A stretch of DNA of 64,000 nt, from contig JADJYS010000002.1 in the NCBI GenBank assembly GCA_016719645.1, forward strand, positions 434,001 through 498,000, in the 5' to 3' direction. This document shows, one piece after another, positions 37,351 to 46,221 of the stretch (position 1 is its first letter; each line of letters begins with the position of its first letter). The translations under genes were made by a program, and so were the position numbers. This DNA comes from a bacterium (GTDB taxonomy: Bacteria > Krumholzibacteriota > Krumholzibacteriia > LZORAL124-64-63). The notes below the pieces were generated by a model. It was not told where the DNA came from and did no database searches. It worked only from the letters and a program-made list of their open reading frames with translations.

Positions 37351-38601
37351 ATGCGCTTCGCCGCCTACATCGCCCGCCGCCACCTGCGCAGCCGCCGCCG
37401 CTCCCGGTTCGTCAACCGGGTCACGGTCACGGCCATCGCCGGCATCACGATCGGCGTCATGGTCCTGGACCTGACGCTGGCGATCATGAACGGGCTGCAC
37501 GTCGAGCTGCGCCGCACCTTCGTCGACAACATGCCGATGGTGACGATCGTCTCGACCCGTCCCGAGGGCCTGCGGGACGTGGGCGCGGTCATGGACCGCA
37601 TCGGCGCCGTGCCCGGCGTCGAGGGCGTCGCCCCCTTCGTCCGCCAGGAGGTGGTCGCCAGCTTCGGCCGCCGCGGCGTGCCGGCCCAGCACCGCGCCGC
37701 CGTGGTCTGGGGCGTCGAGCCCGACCTGCAGGAGGCGGTGACGCCCCTGTCGCGGCACCTGCTGCCGCCCGAGGCCAGCCTGCGCGCCCTGCGCGGCGCC
37801 GCCGGCGTGCCGGGCGTGGTCGTGGGCGCCGAGCTGGCGGCCTCGCTCTACGCGGGCCTGGGCGACACCCTGGTGATCACCGCGCCCCGCGGCGAGCTCG
37901 ACCTGAAGAACCTCACCTCCGAGAGCCGGCGCTTCGTGGTCGCCGGCTTCCTGGACACCGGCCTCTACGACTTCGACGCCCGCTTCGTCTACATGCCGCT
38001 GGCGGCGGCGCAGGAGTTCTTCGGCTACGCGCCCGGGGGCGCCACGGCGGTCGGCGTCCGCGCCCGCGACATGATGGCGGCGCCCGCGCTCGGCGAGGCG
38101 ATCCGCGCCGAGCTGGGCCCCTTCGACTACGCCGCCAACGACTGGATCGAGCTGAACCGCAACCTGTTCGACTGGGTCCGCTACGAGAAGGTCATGATGT
38201 TCGTGCTGCTGGGGCTGGTCATCCTGGTGGCGGCCTTCAACATCGTGGGCATCCTGACCATGATGGTGGGCGAGCGCCGGCGCGAGATCGGCATCCTGCT
38301 GTCCATGGGCGCCCGCCGCCGCCAGATCCAGACGATCTTCCTGCTCGAGGGCTGCCACGTGGGCTTCTGGGGCACCGCGCTCGGGACGCTGCTGGGCTGG
38401 CTGGGCACCGTGTACCTCGACAAGGTCGGCATCCGCATCCCCGGCGACGTCTACTTCATGGACCACGTGCCGGTCGTGGCCCAGGCGGGCGATTTCCTGG
38501 GCGTGGCCGCGGCCGCGCTGGTGATCACCCTGCTGGCGACGCTGCTGCCCAGCGGCGAGGCCGCCCGGCTGCGGCCCATGGACATCATCCGCTACACCTA
38601 G
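37351..38601 (+). CDS. Lipoprotein-releasing ABC transporter permease (LolC/LolE family)
   Basis: A 416-residue inner-membrane permease that lifts mature lipoproteins out of the membrane for LolA. One helix at about residues 25-50 (VTAIAGITIGVMVLDLTLAI), a periplasmic domain of about 200 residues, then three C-terminal helices in the FtsX-like arrangement (MMFVLLGLVILVAAFNIVGI, with the coupling region VGERRREIGILLSMGARRRQ). Only one permease gene is present, so a LolCD complex with a permease homodimer, as in many non-proteobacteria, is likely. The ATPase gene lolD follows after 10 bases. Confidence 0.9.
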   Translation: MRFAAYIARRHLRSRRRSRFVNRVTVTAIAGITIGVMVLDLTLAIMNGLHVELRRTFVDNMPMVTIVSTRPEGLRDVGAVMDRIGAVPGVEGVAPFVRQEVVASFGRRGVPAQHRAAVVWGVEPDLQEAVTPLSRHLLPPEASLRALRGAAGVPGVVVGAELAASLYAGLGDTLVITAPRGELDLKNLTSESRRFVVAGFLDTGLYDFDARFVYMPLAAAQEFFGYAPGGATAVGVRARDMMAAPALGEAIRAELGPFDYAANDWIELNRNLFDWVRYEKVMMFVLLGLVILVAAFNIVGILTMMVGERRREIGILLSMGARRRQIQTIFLLEGCHVGFWGTALGTLLGWLGTVYLDKVGIRIPGDVYFMDHVPVVAQAGDFLGVAAAALVITLLATLLPSGEAARLRPMDIIRYT

Positions 38602-38611
38602 AGAGGCGACG

Positions 38612-39304
38612 GTGGCACCCATCCTCGAAGCCCGCCGGCTGGACAAGAGCTTCCCCCGCGCCGGGGGGGCCGTGACCGTCCTGCAGGGCTGCGACTTCGC
38701 GCTGGCGCCCGGGGAGAACGTCGCCATCATCGGCCCCAGCGGCGCCGGCAAGAGCACCTTCCTGAACCTGATCAGCGGGCTGGACGCCCCGACCGCCGGC
38801 GAGGTGCTCTACGACGGGAAGCCGCTGACCGGCCTGGGGCCCGACGGCTGGGCCGACTGGCGCCGCGCCCACGTCGGGTTCGTCTTCCAGTTCCACTTCC
38901 TGCTGCCGGACTTCACCGCCCTGGAGAACGTCCTGATGCCGGCGCGGCTGCGCGGCGACTCCGGCGCGCAGGCGGCCGGGCGGGCGCTGGCGCTGCTGGC
39001 GCGGATGGGCCTGGCCGACCGCGCCGACCACCTGCCGGGCGAGCTGTCCGGCGGCGAGCAGCAGCGCGTCGCGGTGGCCCGCGCCTACATGAACGCGCCG
39101 CGGCTGGTGCTGGCCGACGAGCCCTTCGGCAACCTCGACCTGCAGAAGGGGCGCGAGCTGGCCGACCTGCTGCTGTCCCTGGGCCGCGACGAGGGCAGCT
39201 CCCTGGTCGTGGTGACCCACGACCTGACGCTGGCCGCCCGGGCCGACCGCATCCTCGAGCTGCGGGACGGCCGCCTGGCGGAGGCCCCCGCCGGCCTCTC
39301 TTGA
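38612..39304 (+). CDS. lolD: Lipoprotein-releasing ABC transporter ATPase
   Basis: A 230-residue ABC ATPase energising LolC/E. Walker A GPSGAGKSTFLNL, Q-loop FVFQFHFLLPDFTALEN, signature LSGGEQQRVAVARA and Walker B RLVLADEPFGNLD are intact, and the LolD/MacB subfamily wording 'FQFH-LLPDFTALENV' is present. GTG at 38612 follows GAGAGGCGA. It ends inside a short inverted repeat (39300-39320). Confidence 0.92.
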   Translation: MAPILEARRLDKSFPRAGGAVTVLQGCDFALAPGENVAIIGPSGAGKSTFLNLISGLDAPTAGEVLYDGKPLTGLGPDGWADWRRAHVGFVFQFHFLLPDFTALENVLMPARLRGDSGAQAAGRALALLARMGLADRADHLPGELSGGEQQRVAVARAYMNAPRLVLADEPFGNLDLQKGRELADLLLSLGRDEGSSLVVVTHDLTLAARADRILELRDGRLAEAPAGLS

Positions 39305-39320
39305 GCACACCGCGCTCAAG
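39300..39320 (+). other. Inverted repeat over the lolD stop codon
   Basis: CTTGAGC (39300-39306), 7-base gap, GCTCAAG (39314-39320), a perfect 7-bp pair. No T run follows, so it may be a weak terminator or a protein-binding site. Confidence 0.4.
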
Positions 39321-39356
39321 ACGTTCCCCCGCCGACCGATAACGACCGGGAGCACC

Positions 39357-39377
39357 CCCGCCGGTGGTCCCGGCGGG
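39357..39377 (+). promoter_or_regulatory. Inverted repeat overlapping the clpC promoter region
   Basis: CCCGCCGG (39357-39364), 5-base loop, CCGGCGGG (39370-39377). It covers the expected -35 position, 10 bases before a TATATT. It could be an operator for clpC or part of a terminator of the lol operon. Confidence 0.4.
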
Positions 39378-39393
39378 CGGCCTGCTGTATATT
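39365..39393 (+). promoter_or_regulatory. Candidate clpC promoter
   Basis: A good -10 TATATT (39388-39393) with only a weak -35 (TGGTCC, 39365-39370) at 17 bases. A weak -35 under an inverted repeat suits an activator- or repressor-controlled promoter. The remainder of the 154-base gap holds nothing else I recognise. Confidence 0.4.
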
Positions 39394-39458
39394 GAGCGCG
39401 GTGACCGGACGGTCCCCCGCCGCTTGGCGGCCAGTACGGCGAACGGAGGCGCGAGAGC

Positions 39459-41939
39459 ATGAACGACCGCTTCACCCAGCGAGTGCGCAAGGTCCTGTTC
39501 CTGGCCCGCGACGAGGCCGGCCGGATGCAGCACGACTACATCGGCACCGAGCACCTGCTGCTCGGGATCATCCGCGAGGGCGAGGGCATCGCCGCGCGGG
39601 TGCTCCAGCGCCTCGGCGTGGACTTCGTGCAGATCCAGCAGTCGATCGAGGAGATCGTCAACCCCCAGAGCGGGACGATCACCATCGGCGAGATCCCCTT
39701 CACGCCGCGCGCCAAGCGCGTGCTGGAGATCTCGATCGACGAGGCCCGCATCCACAACCACAACTACGTGGGCACCGAGCACCTCCTGCTGGCCCTGATC
39801 AAGGAGGGGGAGGGCGTCGCCGCGCGCGTCCTGCAGGAGCTGGGCGCCGACCACGAGAAGGTCCGCCGCGAGGTCCTGAAGATGCTGGGCACCGTCGAGC
39901 GCCCCGCCGACGCCGACAAGGCGGTCAAGAAGCAGGAGACGCCGGTCCTCGACCAGTTCGGCCGCAACCTCACCGACATGGCCCGCGACGGCAAGCTCGA
40001 CCCGACCATCGGCCGCAACCGCGAGATCGAGCGCGTGATCCAGATCCTGTCGCGCCGCAAGAAGAACAACCCGGTGCTGATCGGCGACCCCGGCGTGGGC
40101 AAGACCGCCATCGCCGAGGGCCTCGCCTCGCGCATCGTCGAGGGCAAGGTGCCGGGCACCCTGCGCGACAAGGAGATCATCACCCTGGACCTGGCGAGCG
40201 TGGTGGCCGGCACCAAGTACCGCGGCCAGTTCGAGGAGCGCCTCAAGCAGATCATGGCGGAGATCCGCGAGAACGAGCACATCATCCTGTTCATCGACGA
40301 GCTGCACACGATCGTCGGGGCGGGCGGCGCCGAGGGCGCCATCGACGCCTCGAACATGCTCAAGCCGGCGCTCTCGCGCGGCGAGATCCAGTGCATCGGC
40401 GCCACGACGATGGACGAGTTCCGCAAGCACATCGAGAAGGACGGGGCGCTGGAGCGCCGCTTCCAGACCGTGATCGTCAACCCGCCGAGCGAGGAGGAGA
40501 CCGTCGCCATCCTCTTCGGCCTGCGCGACCGCTACGAGGCCCACCACCGCGTCAAGTTCGACGACGACGCGATCAAGGCCGCCGTCTGGCTGAGCAACCG
40601 CTACATCTCCGGCCGCGCCCTGCCCGACAAGGCGATCGACGTCATCGACGAGGCCGGCTCGCGGGCCCGCCTGTCGATGGCCGTGGTGCCGCCCGACCTG
40701 CGCCAGATGGAGACGCAGATCAACGAGGTGGTCAAGGAGAAGGAGGCCGCCATCCAGGCCCAGGAGTTCGAGAAGGCCGCCCGCTTCCGGGACGAGGAGA
40801 AGGAGCTCAAGCGCCAGCTCGGGGACCTCAAGAAGAACTGGAAGGTCGAGTCGAGCGACAGCGCCGCCATCGTCGACACCCGCCTGGTCTGCCGCGTCAT
40901 CGCCGACATCACGGGCATCCCGGTGTCCGAGGTGGAGGAGGAGGAGACCCGCAAGCTCCTGCGCATGGAGGAGGAGCTGGGCAAGTGGATCATCGGCCAG
41001 TCCGGCGCGCTCGACGCCGTCTCCAAGGCGATCCGGCGCAACCGCGCCGGCCTGCGCGACCCCCGCCGGCCCATCGGCTCCTTCCTGTTCACCGGCCCCA
41101 CCGGCGTCGGCAAGACCGAGGTGGCGCGGCGGCTCGCCGAGTTCATGTTCGGCGACCAGTCCTCGCTCATCCGCGTGGACATGAGCGAGTACATGGAGAA
41201 GTTCTCCGTCTCGCGCCTGGTCGGCGCCCCCCCGGGCTACGTCGGCTACGACGAGGGCGGCATGCTCACCGAGAAGGTGCGCCGCAAGCCCTACGCGGTG
41301 ATCCTGCTGGACGAGATCGAGAAGGCCCACCACGACGTCTTCAACATCCTGCTGCAGGTGCTCGAGGACGGCCAGCTGACCGACAGCTTCGGCCGGACCG
41401 TCGACTTCAAGAACACCGTGCTGATCATGACCTCCAACGTGGGCAGCCGCCGGGCCAAGGAGAGCAAGCCCCTGGGCTTCGACTCCGAGCAGAAGGACTA
41501 CCACGACACCCGCCTGCGCTCGGTGGTCGACCAGGACCTCAAGCGCACCTTCAGCCCCGAGTTCCTGAACCGCGTCGACGAGCTGATCTTCTTCAACTCC
41601 CTGGGGCAGAAGGAGATGCACGACATCGTCGAGATCATGCTCCTGGACGTCAACAAGCGGCTCAAGAACATGGAGATCACCTTCGAGTTCTCGGCGGCGG
41701 CCAAGGACTTCCTCTGCCGCGTGGGCTACGACCCGGAGCAGGGCGCCCGCCCGCTGCGCCGCGCCATCCAGAAGTACGTCGAGGACCCGCTGAGCGAGAA
41801 GCTCCTGCGCGGCGAGATCCGCAGCGGCAGCGTGCTGCGCGTCGAGGCCGGCAACGACAAGCTCGCGTTCGCCATCGAGGCCGTCCCGGAGATCGGGGCG
41901 CCGGCGGCGCTGACCGGGGACCCGGTCGCCGGCGCCTGA
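39459..41939 (+). CDS. clpC: ATP-dependent Clp protease ATP-binding subunit ClpC
   Basis: An 826-residue Hsp100 unfoldase that feeds ClpP. Two N-terminal Clp-N repeats (HDYIGTEHLLLGIIREGEG and HNYVGTEHLLLALIKEGEG), first AAA+ domain with Walker A GDPGVGKTA (Lys215), a UVR-type coiled middle (about 430-455, IQAQEFEKAARFRDEEKELK) typical of ClpC rather than ClpA or ClpB, and second AAA+ domain with GPTGVGKTE (Lys552). The C-terminus matches the Clp D2-small domain. No mcsA, mcsB or ctsR neighbours are present, unlike in Firmicutes. A terminator follows. Confidence 0.96.
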   Translation: MNDRFTQRVRKVLFLARDEAGRMQHDYIGTEHLLLGIIREGEGIAARVLQRLGVDFVQIQQSIEEIVNPQSGTITIGEIPFTPRAKRVLEISIDEARIHNHNYVGTEHLLLALIKEGEGVAARVLQELGADHEKVRREVLKMLGTVERPADADKAVKKQETPVLDQFGRNLTDMARDGKLDPTIGRNREIERVIQILSRRKKNNPVLIGDPGVGKTAIAEGLASRIVEGKVPGTLRDKEIITLDLASVVAGTKYRGQFEERLKQIMAEIRENEHIILFIDELHTIVGAGGAEGAIDASNMLKPALSRGEIQCIGATTMDEFRKHIEKDGALERRFQTVIVNPPSEEETVAILFGLRDRYEAHHRVKFDDDAIKAAVWLSNRYISGRALPDKAIDVIDEAGSRARLSMAVVPPDLRQMETQINEVVKEKEAAIQAQEFEKAARFRDEEKELKRQLGDLKKNWKVESSDSAAIVDTRLVCRVIADITGIPVSEVEEEETRKLLRMEEELGKWIIGQSGALDAVSKAIRRNRAGLRDPRRPIGSFLFTGPTGVGKTEVARRLAEFMFGDQSSLIRVDMSEYMEKFSVSRLVGAPPGYVGYDEGGMLTEKVRRKPYAVILLDEIEKAHHDVFNILLQVLEDGQLTDSFGRTVDFKNTVLIMTSNVGSRRAKESKPLGFDSEQKDYHDTRLRSVVDQDLKRTFSPEFLNRVDELIFFNSLGQKEMHDIVEIMLLDVNKRLKNMEITFEFSAAAKDFLCRVGYDPEQGARPLRRAIQKYVEDPLSEKLLRGEIRSGSVLRVEAGNDKLAFAIEAVPEIGAPAALTGDPVAGA

Positions 41940-41972
41940 GCCGGGCCGCCGCGGGATCGTCGGCGGGATGTG

Positions 41973-42006
41973 GAGCGGGGAGCCGGCGGCTCCCCGCTCT
42001 TGCGTT
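41973..42006 (+). terminator. Intrinsic terminator after clpC
   Basis: Perfect 12-bp stem (41973-41984 with 41988-41999), 3-base loop, then TTGCGTT. The T run is short, but the hairpin is the strongest in the 219-base gap between clpC and bamA. Confidence 0.65.
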
Positions 42007-42082
42007 CCGGGCCGGCGTCGTCCACATTCCGGGGAACCCCGCGGGCGGCCGCGCGTTGAACCGCCGGCGGCGCGCTGCGCTG

Positions 42083-42111
42083 TTGCCGGGGCGCGACCCC
42101 TCTGCTACCAT
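42083..42111 (+). promoter_or_regulatory. Promoter for bamA
   Basis: TTGCCG (42083-42088), 17-base spacer, TACCAT (42106-42111); the ATG is at 42159. Confidence 0.6.
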
Positions 42112-42158
42112 GCCCCGGTTTTCCGCGGCTGCCCCGGACCTCGAACCGGAAAGACGGG

Positions 42159-44462
42159 ATGAACCTCCACTGGACCCTGCGCGCGGCCGTCCTGGCGATC
42201 GTCGCCGCCTGCCTGGCGGGCGCGGCCGCGGCCGCCCCGATCACGGCCGTCGACGTGGCCGGCGCCCGGACCGTCGGCGCCCTGCAGGTGGCGTCCTGGT
42301 CGGAGCTGGAGACGGGGCGCGAGTACTCGCCCGACCTCGTGGCCGCGGCCATCCGCAACCTCTTCGCCACGGGCAAGTTCGCCGACGTGCGCGTCTACCG
42401 GCAGGACGAGCCGGCGGGCGTGCGCCTCACGATCAACCTGCAGGAGTTCCCCCGCATCCGGCAGGTGGTCTTCCGCGGCAACGAGAAGGTCAAGGAGGAG
42501 GACCTGCGCGCGGCCTACCCGCCCGCGGTGGGGCAGTTCGCCAACCCCGCGGTCCTGACCCGCGAGCTGGAGCCGCTGCGCGCCCTCTACCAGGAGAAGG
42601 GCTACTACAGCATGGCCGCCCACCTCGACTCCTCGACGGTGGACGCCGGCAACCTCGAGACGGTCGTGGTGACGATCGACGAGGGCGGCAAGATCAAGGC
42701 CCGCCGCATCGAGTTCGAGGGCAACGCGGTCTTCACCGACGAGCAGCTGCGCAAGCAGATGAAGCAGTCCACGGGCGGCTTCCTCAAGAGCGCCACCTTC
42801 AAGAAGCAGCAGTTCGAGGAGGACAAGGCGCGGATCGTCGCCTGGTACCAGGACCACGGCTACCTCGACGCGACGGTGGACGCCGACGAGCTGGCCTTCG
42901 TCGAGGACCGCGAGAAGGTGGACCTGACCCTGCGCGTCACCGAGGGCCCGCTCTACAGCGTCGGCGACGTGAACTGGGAGGGCAACGTCGTCTACGACGA
43001 CATCGCCGTCGCGCGCCTGATCACGCTGGAGAAGGGGCAGATCTTCCGCGAGGGCGAGTACCAGGAGACCCTGCAGGCCCTGCACTCGCTGTACTGGGAT
43101 TCCGGCTACATCTACATCACGATCGAGCCGGAGCGGCACATCCGCGAGCAGGTGGTCGGGCTCACCTTCCGCTTCCAGGAGGGCTCGCCGGCGCGGGTGC
43201 GCAACGTCCAGGTCGTCGACAACCTGAAGACCCACGACGCGGTGGTCCTGCGCGAGATGCAGCTCTTCCCCGGGGACGTCTTCAGCAACTCGCTGGTCGG
43301 CCTCTCGCAGCGGGACATCTTCCAGCTGGGCTTCTTCGAGGACGTCCAGGTCGACTTCGCGCCGGCGGACACCGAGGGCGACATCGACCTGGTGATGAAG
43401 GTCAAGGAGAAGCAGACCGGCCAGTTCTCCTTCGGCATGGCCTACAGCGCCCAGACCTCGGCCACCGGGTTCATCCAGGTCCAGGAGACCAACTTCCGCG
43501 GCCGGGGCCAGAACCTGGGCGTGGCCTGGCAGTTCGGCTCGCGCCAGCGCTACGTCGACCTGAACTTCACCGAGCCCTGGTTCCGCGGCACCCCGACGCT
43601 GGTCGGCGTCGACCTCTTCGACCGCTACCAGTACAACTTCGACGACTTCTACGAGAGCCGCGTCAAGGGCCTCGCCCTGCGCCTCGGCCGCCGCATCCCC
43701 GGCACCCGCTACTCGCGCGTCGGCCTGCGCTACGAGCTGTCCGAGACGCGCCTGTCGAACTTCAGCTCGGCCTACGTGAACTACCTCGACGTGCTCGAGG
43801 ACCAGATCGGCGCCGACGGCTTCCCCTACGAGCGCCTCGACGAGGTCGACTGGCCGCGCACCAAGAGCTCGGTCACCCTGAGCCTGTCGCGCAACTCCAC
43901 CGACAACCCCTTCTTCCCGACGCAGGGGTCGAAGACCACCTACAGCGCCGAGCTGTCCGGCGGCCTGCTCGGCGGCGAGATCGACTACCACAAGCACGAG
44001 CTCAAGCAGTCCTACTTCCAGAAGCTGCCCGGGGGCTTCGCCCTGAACCTGCGCACCTCGCTGGGCCTGATCGTGGGCCTGAACACGGCCGACGGCGTGC
44101 CGGACTACGAGAAGTTCCGCCTCGGCGGCAACCGGATCTACCCGCTGCGCGGGTACCGGGACCTGGAAGTGGTGCCCCGCGGCAACCCCGGCTTCATCGG
44201 CGGGCGCTTCTACACGATCATGAACGCCGAGATCCTCTATCCCTTGACGAAGGCCGTCCAGCTGCTAGGTTTCGTCGATCAGGGCGACACCTGGAACAGC
44301 TTCACCGAGGCCGACTTCACCAACCTGCGCAAGGGCGCCGGGTTCGGCGTGCGCGTGGAGGTGCCCATGATGGGCACCATCGGCTTCGACTACGGCTACG
44401 GGTTCGATCGCGCCGGCGGGGCCGGCTGGGAGCCGCACTTCAACTTCGGCACCTTCTTCTAG
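42159..44462 (+). CDS. bamA: Outer membrane protein assembly factor BamA
   Basis: A 767-residue Omp85 protein that folds beta-barrels into the outer membrane. The signal peptide is residues 1 to about 26 (AILAIVAACLAGAAAAA type). Five POTRA repeats span about residues 27-410; successive ones contain IRQVVFRGNEKVKEEDLRAA, KARRIEFEGNAVFTDEQLRK and SVGDVNWEGNVVYDDIAVAR. The 16-strand barrel follows, with the loop-6 motif in YPLRGYRD and a terminal aromatic residue (FGTFF), the outer-membrane sorting signal. ompH and the lipid A genes follow, a conserved order. Confidence 0.95.
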   Translation: MNLHWTLRAAVLAIVAACLAGAAAAAPITAVDVAGARTVGALQVASWSELETGREYSPDLVAAAIRNLFATGKFADVRVYRQDEPAGVRLTINLQEFPRIRQVVFRGNEKVKEEDLRAAYPPAVGQFANPAVLTRELEPLRALYQEKGYYSMAAHLDSSTVDAGNLETVVVTIDEGGKIKARRIEFEGNAVFTDEQLRKQMKQSTGGFLKSATFKKQQFEEDKARIVAWYQDHGYLDATVDADELAFVEDREKVDLTLRVTEGPLYSVGDVNWEGNVVYDDIAVARLITLEKGQIFREGEYQETLQALHSLYWDSGYIYITIEPERHIREQVVGLTFRFQEGSPARVRNVQVVDNLKTHDAVVLREMQLFPGDVFSNSLVGLSQRDIFQLGFFEDVQVDFAPADTEGDIDLVMKVKEKQTGQFSFGMAYSAQTSATGFIQVQETNFRGRGQNLGVAWQFGSRQRYVDLNFTEPWFRGTPTLVGVDLFDRYQYNFDDFYESRVKGLALRLGRRIPGTRYSRVGLRYELSETRLSNFSSAYVNYLDVLEDQIGADGFPYERLDEVDWPRTKSSVTLSLSRNSTDNPFFPTQGSKTTYSAELSGGLLGGEIDYHKHELKQSYFQKLPGGFALNLRTSLGLIVGLNTADGVPDYEKFRLGGNRIYPLRGYRDLEVVPRGNPGFIGGRFYTIMNAEILYPLTKAVQLLGFVDQGDTWNSFTEADFTNLRKGAGFGVRVEVPMMGTIGFDYGYGFDRAGGAGWEPHFNFGTFF
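44244..44271 (+). promoter_or_regulatory. Candidate promoter inside bamA
   Basis: TTGACG (44244-44249), 16-base spacer, TAGGTT (44266-44271). The -10 uses the rare codons CTA and GGT, and TAT and TTG occur at the -35 side. It could supply extra transcription of ompH. Confidence 0.4.
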
Positions 44463-44499
44463 GCAGCCGGACAACGCGCCCCTCGGCGCCGGAGGTACC

Positions 44500-45036
44500 A
44501 TGGACCGCAGAACGATTTCCCGCGCCGCCGCCGCGCTCGCCCTGGCCTGCCTGCTGGCGCCCCTGGGCGCCGCCGCGAAGGAGGCCAAGCCCCTGGCGGT
44601 GGTCGATTCCGAGCGCATCGTCCAGGAGTACGGCGCGGCCCGCGACGCGCAGGCCCAGTACCAGAAGTTCCTGCAGGGCCTGGAGCAGGACATCAGCGAC
44701 CGCGAGAAGGACCTGCAGCGCGCGGCCGAGCAGATCGAGAGCCAGCGGATGCTGCTGGGGGAGGACGCCCTGCGCGCGAAGATGCAGGAGTTCGAGAGCC
44801 AGAAGGCCGACTACTACCAGTTCCGGCAGGGCCTCGAGGGCCGCGCCGAGAGCGAGTACAAGGCCAAGATCCAGCCCATCATCGACCAGGTGAAGCTCAT
44901 CGCCGAGCGGATCGGCAAGGAGCAGGGCTACGGCATCATCGTGGACGCCGCCTCGCTGACCACGCTGTACATCGACGCCGAGGTCGACCTGACGGACGAG
45001 GTCCTGCAGGCCCTGGTCAGCGGCACGGAGAAGTGA
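44500..45036 (+). CDS. OmpH/Skp family periplasmic chaperone
   Basis: 178 residues: signal peptide (about 1-26, ending LLAPLGAAAK), then a long heptad-rich coiled coil (about 55-125, YQKFLQGLEQDISDREKDLQ and on) that would form the tentacles of the Skp trimer, and a short beta-strand C-terminus (GYGIIVDAASLTTLYIDAEV). It keeps unfolded outer-membrane proteins soluble on the way to BamA. The C-terminal end of VDLTDEVLQAL is the OmpH hallmark. It sits 37 bases after bamA. Confidence 0.9.
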   Translation: MDRRTISRAAAALALACLLAPLGAAAKEAKPLAVVDSERIVQEYGAARDAQAQYQKFLQGLEQDISDREKDLQRAAEQIESQRMLLGEDALRAKMQEFESQKADYYQFRQGLEGRAESEYKAKIQPIIDQVKLIAERIGKEQGYGIIVDAASLTTLYIDAEVDLTDEVLQALVSGTEK

Positions 45037-45050
45037 GGCCGCGTTTTCGG

Positions 45051-45079
45051 TTGACATGCGGGGTCCGTCGAACGACATT
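45051..45079 (+). promoter_or_regulatory. Possible promoter for the lipid A operon
   Basis: A perfect TTGACA (45051-45056) is followed at 17 bases by only a partial -10, GACATT (45074-45079), within an unusually AT-rich patch running to about 45105. lpxD starts at 45168. Confidence 0.4.
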
Positions 45080-45167
45080 TTGATCGTCTTTTTCAACGAG
45101 CGGCGCGCCCCCCTTCGTTCGCAACCCGGATGGAGCGGGGCCGTTTCATGATCGGGGATCCTGCCGT

Positions 45168-46220
45168 ATGGGCTACCGACTGAGCGAGCTGGCGCAGCGG
45201 CTGGGCCTGCCCTGGGAAGGGGCGGACGACCCGGAGATCCGGGGCGTGGCGGGGTTCGAGGACGCCGGGCCCGGCGATCTCACCTTCGCGGTCGACCGCC
45301 GCCGCGAGGCCGGCCTCGGCGCGACCAAGGCCGCCGCCGTCGTGGCGCGGCCCGGCGTGGCCTGCCGGCTGCCGGTGCTGCGCGCCGACGATCCCCGGGC
45401 CGCCTTCACCCAGGTCCTGGCGCTGTTCGCGCCGCCCCTGGCGCGGGTGTTCCCCGAGGGGCGGCACCCGACCGCCGTGGTGGATCCGACCGCCCGGCTG
45501 GCGCCCGACGTCGCGCTGGGCCCGTACTGCGTGGTGGGCCCCGGCGCCGCGATCGGCGCGGGCAGCCGGCTGGGACCCCACGTCGTGGTCGAGGCCGACG
45601 CGGTGGTGGGCGAGCGCTGCCTGCTGCACGCGGCGGCCCAGGTCCGCGAGCGCTGCGTCCTGGGCGACGAGGTGATCCTGCACGGCGGCGCCGTGGTCGG
45701 CAGCGACGGCTTCGGCTACCATCCCGGCCGCGCCGGCCTGGTCAAGATCCCGCAGATCGGGATCGTGGAGCTCGGCGCGCGGGTGGAGGTCGGGGCCAAC
45801 ACCTGCATCGACCGCGCCACCACCGGCGTGACCCGCGTGGGCGAGGGGACCAAGCTCGACAACCAGGTGCAGATCGCCCACAACGTGACGGTCGGCCGCC
45901 ACTGCGCCATCTCGGCCCAGAGCGGGATCTCGGGCAGCTGCCGCCTGGGCGACGGGGTCACGCTCGGCGGGCAGGTCGGCATGGCCGACCACCTCGCGCT
46001 GGGCGACGGGGTCAAGGTGGCGGCCAAGAGCGGCATCACCCGCGACGTTCCGGCCGGCCAGTCGATCTTCGGCTACCCGGCGATCGAGTTCCGCCGGGGT
46101 TTCAAAATCGTGGCCCTCACGCACCGGCTGCCGGAACTGTTCCAGCGCCTGGCGCGCGTCGAGGCCGCGCTGGGGCGACGCCGCGACGCGGCCGTGACCG
46201 CCGAGGGAGAGGAAGACTGA
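45168..46220 (+). CDS. lpxD: UDP-3-O-(3-hydroxyacyl)glucosamine N-acyltransferase
   Basis: A 350-residue enzyme adding the second acyl chain in lipid A synthesis. The N-terminal uridine-binding domain (about 1-100) contains GVAGFEDAGPGDLTFAVD. A left-handed beta helix of hexapeptide repeats follows from about residue 100 to 310, with the catalytic His in KLDNQVQIAHNV and YPAIEFRRGFK after the helix, then a C-terminal helix. Length matches LpxD. The lpxC-fabZ gene starts one base after its stop. Confidence 0.95.
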   Translation: MGYRLSELAQRLGLPWEGADDPEIRGVAGFEDAGPGDLTFAVDRRREAGLGATKAAAVVARPGVACRLPVLRADDPRAAFTQVLALFAPPLARVFPEGRHPTAVVDPTARLAPDVALGPYCVVGPGAAIGAGSRLGPHVVVEADAVVGERCLLHAAAQVRERCVLGDEVILHGGAVVGSDGFGYHPGRAGLVKIPQIGIVELGARVEVGANTCIDRATTGVTRVGEGTKLDNQVQIAHNVTVGRHCAISAQSGISGSCRLGDGVTLGGQVGMADHLALGDGVKVAAKSGITRDVPAGQSIFGYPAIEFRRGFKIVALTHRLPELFQRLARVEAALGRRRDAAVTAEGEED

Positions 46221-46221
46221 C

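Noticed and set aside
39392..44893. A 1833-codon open frame running through clpC, the intergenic terminator, bamA and ompH
   Set aside because: A high-GC shadow frame rich in Arg, Pro and Ala that crosses a terminator and promoter; the real genes lie in other frames.
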